Source: Burkholderiales bacterium
GTDB lineage: Bacteria; Pseudomonadota; Gammaproteobacteria; Burkholderiales; Burkholderiaceae_F
NCBI GenBank assembly: GCA_021298875.1
Contig: JAJTHJ010000247.1
Location: 1 to 5,947, forward strand
Reading direction: 5' to 3'
DNA: 5,947 bases
The position numbers and the translations under genes are program-made. The notes beneath the pieces were generated by a model. It was not told where the DNA came from, made no database searches, and saw nothing but the letters and a program-made list of their open reading frames with translations. Shown here piece after piece: positions 1 through 3,358 of this stretch; within the stretch, counting starts at the first letter, position 1, and every line of letters begins with the position of its first letter.

Positions 1-303
1 CCGCAGCGCTGGACGACCGCCACCGACCAGGCGGCGCACAAGGCGGTCGAAGAGGCCGCGCTGGCGCGGATGCGCCTGGCCTGGGACATCGTCGCGGCCG
101 AGTACCGCGGCACCCCGTTCTTTCTGGGCGAGCGGCCGCTGGTCTGCGACGTGTACCTGGCCAATCTCTCCAAGTGGTGGCGGATGCGCGATCACCTGCG
201 CGTCACGCAACCGGCGTTTTGCGATCTGCTGGAGCGCATCGATGCCTTGCCCGAGGCGACACCGGTTTGGGCGCGGCACTGGGAGTCCGCGACGGCGGCG
301 TAG
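1..303 (+). CDS. Glutathione S-transferase family protein, C-terminal part (5' end outside window)
   Basis: The frame is open from the first base to a TAG stop at 301-303, giving the last 100 residues of a protein whose start lies left of the window. The visible part begins PQRW and continues through an all-helical stretch containing FFLGERPLVCDVYLANLSKW and ending near TPVWARHW. This is the pattern of the GST C-terminal domain: the segment 'PFFLG..PLVCDVYLA' resembles the N-capping/hydrophobic-staple region of GST_C helix 6. The N-terminal thioredoxin-like domain with the glutathione-binding residue is not visible, so enzyme class and substrate cannot be assigned. GSTs are cytosolic and conjugate or reduce substrates with glutathione. 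The gene converges on the exporter to its right, and a REP-like hairpin followed by a T-rich stretch lies 13 bp after its stop. The in-frame ATG at 70 is internal and is not the start. The family call is fairly secure; the function is not. Confidence 0.75.
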   Translation, partial: PQRWTTATDQAAHKAVEEAALARMRLAWDIVAAEYRGTPFFLGERPLVCDVYLANLSKWWRMRDHLRVTQPAFCDLLERIDALPEATPVWARHWESATAA

Positions 304-315
304 CCCCGTAGTCTC

Positions 316-346
316 GTAGCCCGGATGGAGCAAAGCGGAATCCGGG
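316..346 (+). repeat. REP-like palindromic element with GTAG head, doubling as a possible terminator
   Basis: A GTAG tetranucleotide at 316-319 is followed by a hairpin with arms CCCGGAT (320-326) and ATCCGGG (340-346), a perfect 7-bp stem with a 13-nt loop. A conserved GTAG head in front of a short palindrome is the hallmark of REP elements moved by REP-associated tyrosine transposases (for example the SMAG repeats of Stenotrophomonas). The wording 'CCCGGATGGAGC...CGGAATCCGGG' is a form I recognise as common between genes in GC-rich proteobacteria. A second GTAG occurs at 308-311. On the + strand the stem is followed by TTTACTTT (347-354), so it could end transcription of the GST gene. The element fills nearly the whole gap between two convergent stop codons (301-303 and 348-350). 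Confidence 0.7.
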
Positions 347-347
347 T

Positions 348-1205
348 TTACTTTGACCAACTCCCCAACACCGCCCCACCCACGATCAACGCCCCCGCCG
401 CGATCACCAGCGGCGTGAGTGCGCCTTGGCCGCTGGCCACCAGCGCGAGCGTGGATCCCAGCGGCGTCAGATACGCCAGCGCGCCGATCGTCCGTGCATC
501 GCCGCGCTTGAGCGCCGCATCCCACAGGAAGAACGCCGCGCCCATCGGACCGAGCGCCAGCAGCGCGATCAAGCCCCATTGCGTCGCGCTCGGCGCGTAG
601 CGCGGCTCGAGGACCGCGTGGCTGGCGAGCGCCAGCAAGCCGGAGACCAGACAGAACAGCCCCACCGCCGCGGTCGGAAAGGGCGGTACCCGCCGCGTGC
701 CCAGCGAGTAGCACGCCCACACCAGCGCGGCGCCGGCCGCCAGCAGATAGCCGTCCCAATACTCGCTCGACAGCGTCCAGCGCCCGCCGGTGATCACCAG
801 CGCCGCACCCGCCAGCCCGAGCGCCGCGGCGAGCAGATGCCGTAGCGTCAAGCGCAGGCCGGGTACGAAGACCGGTGCCAGCACCACGATCAGCAGCGGC
901 CACAGGTAGTTGATCAGATTGGCTTCCACCGCTGGTGCGCGGCGCACCGCCAGAAACAGCAGCAGGTGGTAGCCGAACAAACCCGCCACGCCCAGCGACA
1001 GCGTGGCGGGCGGTACCCGCCACTGGCGCCACGTGGGCAGCGCGAGCAGCCCGGCGCCGGTCAGCGACAGCCCGAGCAGCAGAAACGGCGGCACCTCGCG
1101 CAAGCCCACCGCCAAAGCGGCCAGCAGGCTCCACAGGCCGAGCGCGCCCAGCGCCAGCAGGGTGGCGGAGGCGTGGGCGGGCGGGGGGGAACTGCGCTGG
1201 GTCAT
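348..1205 (-). CDS. EamA/DMT-superfamily transporter, YddG-like
   Basis: This is a 285-residue polytopic inner-membrane protein. About ten hydrophobic segments can be counted, the usual number for the two-repeat EamA (drug/metabolite transporter) fold. The first is LLALGALGLWSLLAALAV and the last LVIAAGALIVGGAVLGS. The motif EANLINYLWPLLIVVLAP after TM3, the WACYSLGTRR segment near TM6, and a 'FFLWDAALKRGDARTIGALAYLTPL' type segment near the second repeat all resemble E. coli YddG, the aromatic amino acid exporter, as I recall it. The substrate here is an inference and could be another amino acid or metabolite. I chose the ATG at 1205, giving MTQRSS. A GTG at 1229 in the same frame would add eight residues (MARSAPPA); neither start has a strong Shine-Dalgarno sequence. 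The stop is TAA at 350-348. The gene is divergent from bktB and convergent with the GST gene, so it is probably transcribed alone. Confidence 0.85.
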   Translation of the reverse strand: MTQRSSPPPAHASATLLALGALGLWSLLAALAVGLREVPPFLLLGLSLTGAGLLALPTWRQWRVPPATLSLGVAGLFGYHLLLFLAVRRAPAVEANLINYLWPLLIVVLAPVFVPGLRLTLRHLLAAALGLAGAALVITGGRWTLSSEYWDGYLLAAGAALVWACYSLGTRRVPPFPTAAVGLFCLVSGLLALASHAVLEPRYAPSATQWGLIALLALGPMGAAFFLWDAALKRGDARTIGALAYLTPLGSTLALVASGQGALTPLVIAAGALIVGGAVLGSWSK

Positions 1206-1270
1206 GGCGGGCGGGGCGGAGCGTGCCACAATCGTCGGCGCTTTTCGTCCAACGAACTCGATTCAAACCG

Positions 1271-1274
1271 GGAG
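1271..1274 (+). promoter_or_regulatory. Ribosome binding site of bktB
   Basis: GGAG stands six bases before the ATG at 1281, in a run reading GGGAGAACAGAATG. This fixes the start of bktB: the frame itself is open for some 300 bases further upstream, but that extension lies antisense to the exporter and has none of the thiolase sequence. No convincing -35/-10 pair is visible in the 75-bp divergent gap (1206-1280). Confidence 0.75.
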
Positions 1275-1280
1275 AACAGA

Positions 1281-2462
1281 ATGCGTGAAGTCTTGGTAGT
1301 CAGCGGAGTCCGCACGGCCGTCGGTACCTTTGGCGGCAGCCTGAAAGACCAGCCCCCCACCGCGCTCGGCGTCACCGTAATCAAGGAAGCGCTGGCCCGC
1401 GCCCAGGTCGACGGCGCCGACGTGGGCCACGTGGTGATGGGCAACGTCGTGCACACCGAGCCGCGCGACATGTACCTGTCGCGCGTCGCGGCATTGGACG
1501 GCGGGGTCGGCAAGGACACGCCCTGCCTGACCGTCAACCGGCTGTGCGGCAGCGGTTTGCAGGCGATCGTGTCGGCGGCGCAGTGCATCCTGCTCGGCGA
1601 CGCCGACATCGCCATCGGCGGCGGGGCCGAGAACATGAGCCGCGGCGGCTATCTGCTGCCCGGTGCGCGATGGGGCCAGCGGATGGGCGACGGCAAGCTC
1701 GTGGACATGATGGTGGGCGCGCTGCACGACCCCTTCCACACGATCCACATGGGGGTGACCGCCGAGAACGTCGCCGCGCAATTCGGCATCACGCGCCAGA
1801 TGCAGGACGAGCTCGCCGTCGAAAGCCACAAGCGCGCCGCCCGCGCTACCGCCGAGGGGCGCTTCAAGTCGCAGATCGTGCCGATCGTGATGAAGGGCAA
1901 AAAGGGCGGCGTGGTATTCGACAAGGACGAGCACTTCCGCGCCGAGGCCACGCTGGAAGACATGGCGAAGCTCAAGACCGTGTTCCAGAAGGAAAACGGT
2001 ACGGTCACCGCGGGCAATGCCTCGGGCATCAACGACGGCGCCGGCGCCGTGGTGCTGATGGAAGCGGCCGAAGCCGCACGGCGCGGGGCCAAGCCGCTGG
2101 GGCGGCTGGTTGCCTACGCGCACGCCGGCGTGGAGCCGAAGATCATGGGCATCGGCCCGGTGCCGGCCTCGCGCAAGGCGCTCGCGCGTGCGGGGCTGAA
2201 GCTCGAGCAGATGGACGTGATCGAGTCCAACGAAGCCTTCGCCGCGCAGGCCTGTGCGGTGACCCAGGAACTCGGTGCCGATCCGGCCAAGGTCAATCCC
2301 AACGGCAGCGGCATCTCGCTCGGGCACCCGATCGGCGCGACCGGCGCGATCATCACCGTCAAGGCGCTGTACGAGCTGGAGCGCATCGGCGGCCGCTACG
2401 CACTGGTGACGATGTGCATCGGCGGCGGGCAGGGGATCGCGGCGATTTTCGAGCGCGTCTAA
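1281..2462 (+). CDS. bktB: Beta-ketothiolase BktB (acetyl-CoA C-acyltransferase)
   Basis: This is a 393-residue type II (biosynthetic-type) thiolase, full length for the family. It condenses two acyl-CoAs to a 3-ketoacyl-CoA (acetyl-CoA plus acetyl- or propionyl-CoA) or runs the reverse cleavage, in the cytosol. All catalytic parts are present: the nucleophilic Cys89 in NRLCGSG, the NEAF motif at 317-320, His349 in GHPIGATGA, and the acid/base Cys379 in CIGGGQG near the C-terminus. The N-terminus (VVSGVRTAVGTFGGSLKD), the 'HTEPRDMYLSRVAA' region, 'ALHDPFHTIHMGVTAENVA' and 'KENGTVTAGNASG' match Cupriavidus necator BktB closely as I recall it. BktB there accepts longer substrates (C5 and up) and supplies 3-hydroxyvalerate units for polyhydroxyalkanoate. 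No phaB, phaC or second thiolase is nearby, so the physiological role (PHA supply or beta-oxidation) is an inference. The gene is complete, with a good RBS and a TAA stop at 2460-2462, and is convergent with serB. Confidence 0.93.
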   Translation: MREVLVVSGVRTAVGTFGGSLKDQPPTALGVTVIKEALARAQVDGADVGHVVMGNVVHTEPRDMYLSRVAALDGGVGKDTPCLTVNRLCGSGLQAIVSAAQCILLGDADIAIGGGAENMSRGGYLLPGARWGQRMGDGKLVDMMVGALHDPFHTIHMGVTAENVAAQFGITRQMQDELAVESHKRAARATAEGRFKSQIVPIVMKGKKGGVVFDKDEHFRAEATLEDMAKLKTVFQKENGTVTAGNASGINDGAGAVVLMEAAEAARRGAKPLGRLVAYAHAGVEPKIMGIGPVPASRKALARAGLKLEQMDVIESNEAFAAQACAVTQELGADPAKVNPNGSGISLGHPIGATGAIITVKALYELERIGGRYALVTMCIGGGQGIAAIFERV

Positions 2463-2471
2463 GCCGGCCTG

Positions 2472-2501
2472 GCCGACCGCGCGCTACACCGCGCGGTCGG
2501 C
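2472..2501. terminator. Perfect 12-bp inverted repeat between convergent bktB and serB, candidate bidirectional terminator
   Basis: GCCGACCGCGCG (2472-2483) is exactly complementary to CGCGCGGTCGGC (2490-2501), with a 6-nt loop CTACAC. The right arm is the end of serB (codons Ala-Asp-Arg-Ala, with the Val codon running into the loop) and the serB stop codon sits in the loop. It lies 9 bp after the bktB stop. The stem is very stable and placed where a terminator serving both genes is expected. There is no T-tract on either side, so it is not a canonical intrinsic terminator; Rho or 3'-end protection may be involved. Confidence 0.5.
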
Positions 2502-3350
2502 GAACAGCGCCAACAGCCCGTCGAGCGGCGCGTGGTTCAGCGCCACCGTGGCCTGCGCCCGCACCACCGGCTTGGCGCGGTACGCGACAGACAGGCCGGC
2601 GAGCGCCATCATCTTGAGGTCGTTGGCGCCGTCGCCGATGACGATCGCCTTTTGCGTCGGGCAGCCGAGCGCGGCGCAGGTTTCACGCACCGCTTGCGCC
2701 TTGCCGTCGGCGTCGATGATCTCGCCGCCGGCGGGGCCGGTGACGCGGCCGGTAAGTTCGCCGTCGGCGACTTCAAGCTCGTTGGCGCGAGTGTAGTCGA
2801 AGCCCAACCGTGCACGCATTGCGTTGGTGAAGAAGGTGAAGCCGCCTGTGACGAGCAGCGTCTTCAGCCCCGCGGCTTGGCAGGCGGCGATCAGTGTCTC
2901 GGCGCCGGGGTTCAGGTGCAGTTTGTCGTCGAGCACGCGTTGCAGCAGCGACGCGTCGGTGCCGGCCAACATCGCCACACGGCGACGCAGGCTCTCCTTG
3001 TAGTCGGCGATTTCGCCGCGCATGGCGGCCTCGGTGATCGCGGCGACCTCGGCGCCGCGGCCGGCCAGTGCCGCCACTTCGTCCAGGCTTTCGATGTCGA
3101 TCAGCGTGGAGTCCATGTCCATCGCCAGCAGGCGAAAGTCCGCCAGCCGCAGATCGGGCGGGACGAAGGCGGGATCGCAGGCGAAAAACTCCGCCAGCGC
3201 CGCGGCGGCCTTGCGCGTGTTGGCGTCGTCCTGGATCTGCACGAGGCGCGCGCGGTTGCCCTTGCGCTCGACGCGCGCGGCCACGCAGGCGACCTTGAAG
3301 GCGTCGACCGCCTCGGTCGAGAGGGTGGGGGATTGAATGACGAGGTCCAT
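2484..3350 (-). CDS. serB: Phosphoserine phosphatase SerB
   Basis: This is a HAD-superfamily hydrolase of 288 residues that releases phosphate from O-phospho-L-serine, the last step of serine biosynthesis, in the cytosol. All four HAD motifs are visible. Motif I is DMDST (nucleophile Asp78, acid/base Asp80). Motif II is VTGGF (Thr168, where most SerB proteins I know have Ser). Motif III is the Lys217 of DGKAQAV. Motif IV is GDGANDL (Asp240, Asp244, Mg2+ ligands). The cap-domain region 'DEVAALAGRGAEVAAITEAAMRGEIAD' after motif I is typical of SerB. The N-terminal ~70 residues match the ACT-like extension found in proteobacterial SerB. I chose the ATG at 3350, giving MDLVIQSP, nine bases past the end of mfd. 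A GTG at 3362, overlapping the mfd stop as GTGA, would add four residues (MSGP) and is a real alternative. Translation is probably coupled to mfd either way. Confidence 0.93.
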   Translation of the reverse strand: MDLVIQSPTLSTEAVDAFKVACVAARVERKGNRARLVQIQDDANTRKAAAALAEFFACDPAFVPPDLRLADFRLLAMDMDSTLIDIESLDEVAALAGRGAEVAAITEAAMRGEIADYKESLRRRVAMLAGTDASLLQRVLDDKLHLNPGAETLIAACQAAGLKTLLVTGGFTFFTNAMRARLGFDYTRANELEVADGELTGRVTGPAGGEIIDADGKAQAVRETCAALGCPTQKAIVIGDGANDLKMMALAGLSVAYRAKPVVRAQATVALNHAPLDGLLALFADRAV

Positions 3351-3358
3351 CGGGCCGC

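Noticed and set aside
966..1280. Upstream extension of the bktB frame
   Set aside because: It is open but lies antisense to the exporter and has a low-complexity Arg/Gln/Gly composition. The thiolase begins at the ATG at 1281, which has a good RBS and the correct family N-terminus.
1206..1280. Sigma-70 promoters in the divergent gap between the exporter and bktB
   Set aside because: I looked on both strands for a -35/-10 pair with proper spacing and found only poor matches (for example CACAAT near 1227, or TTGGAC on the minus strand without a matching -10).
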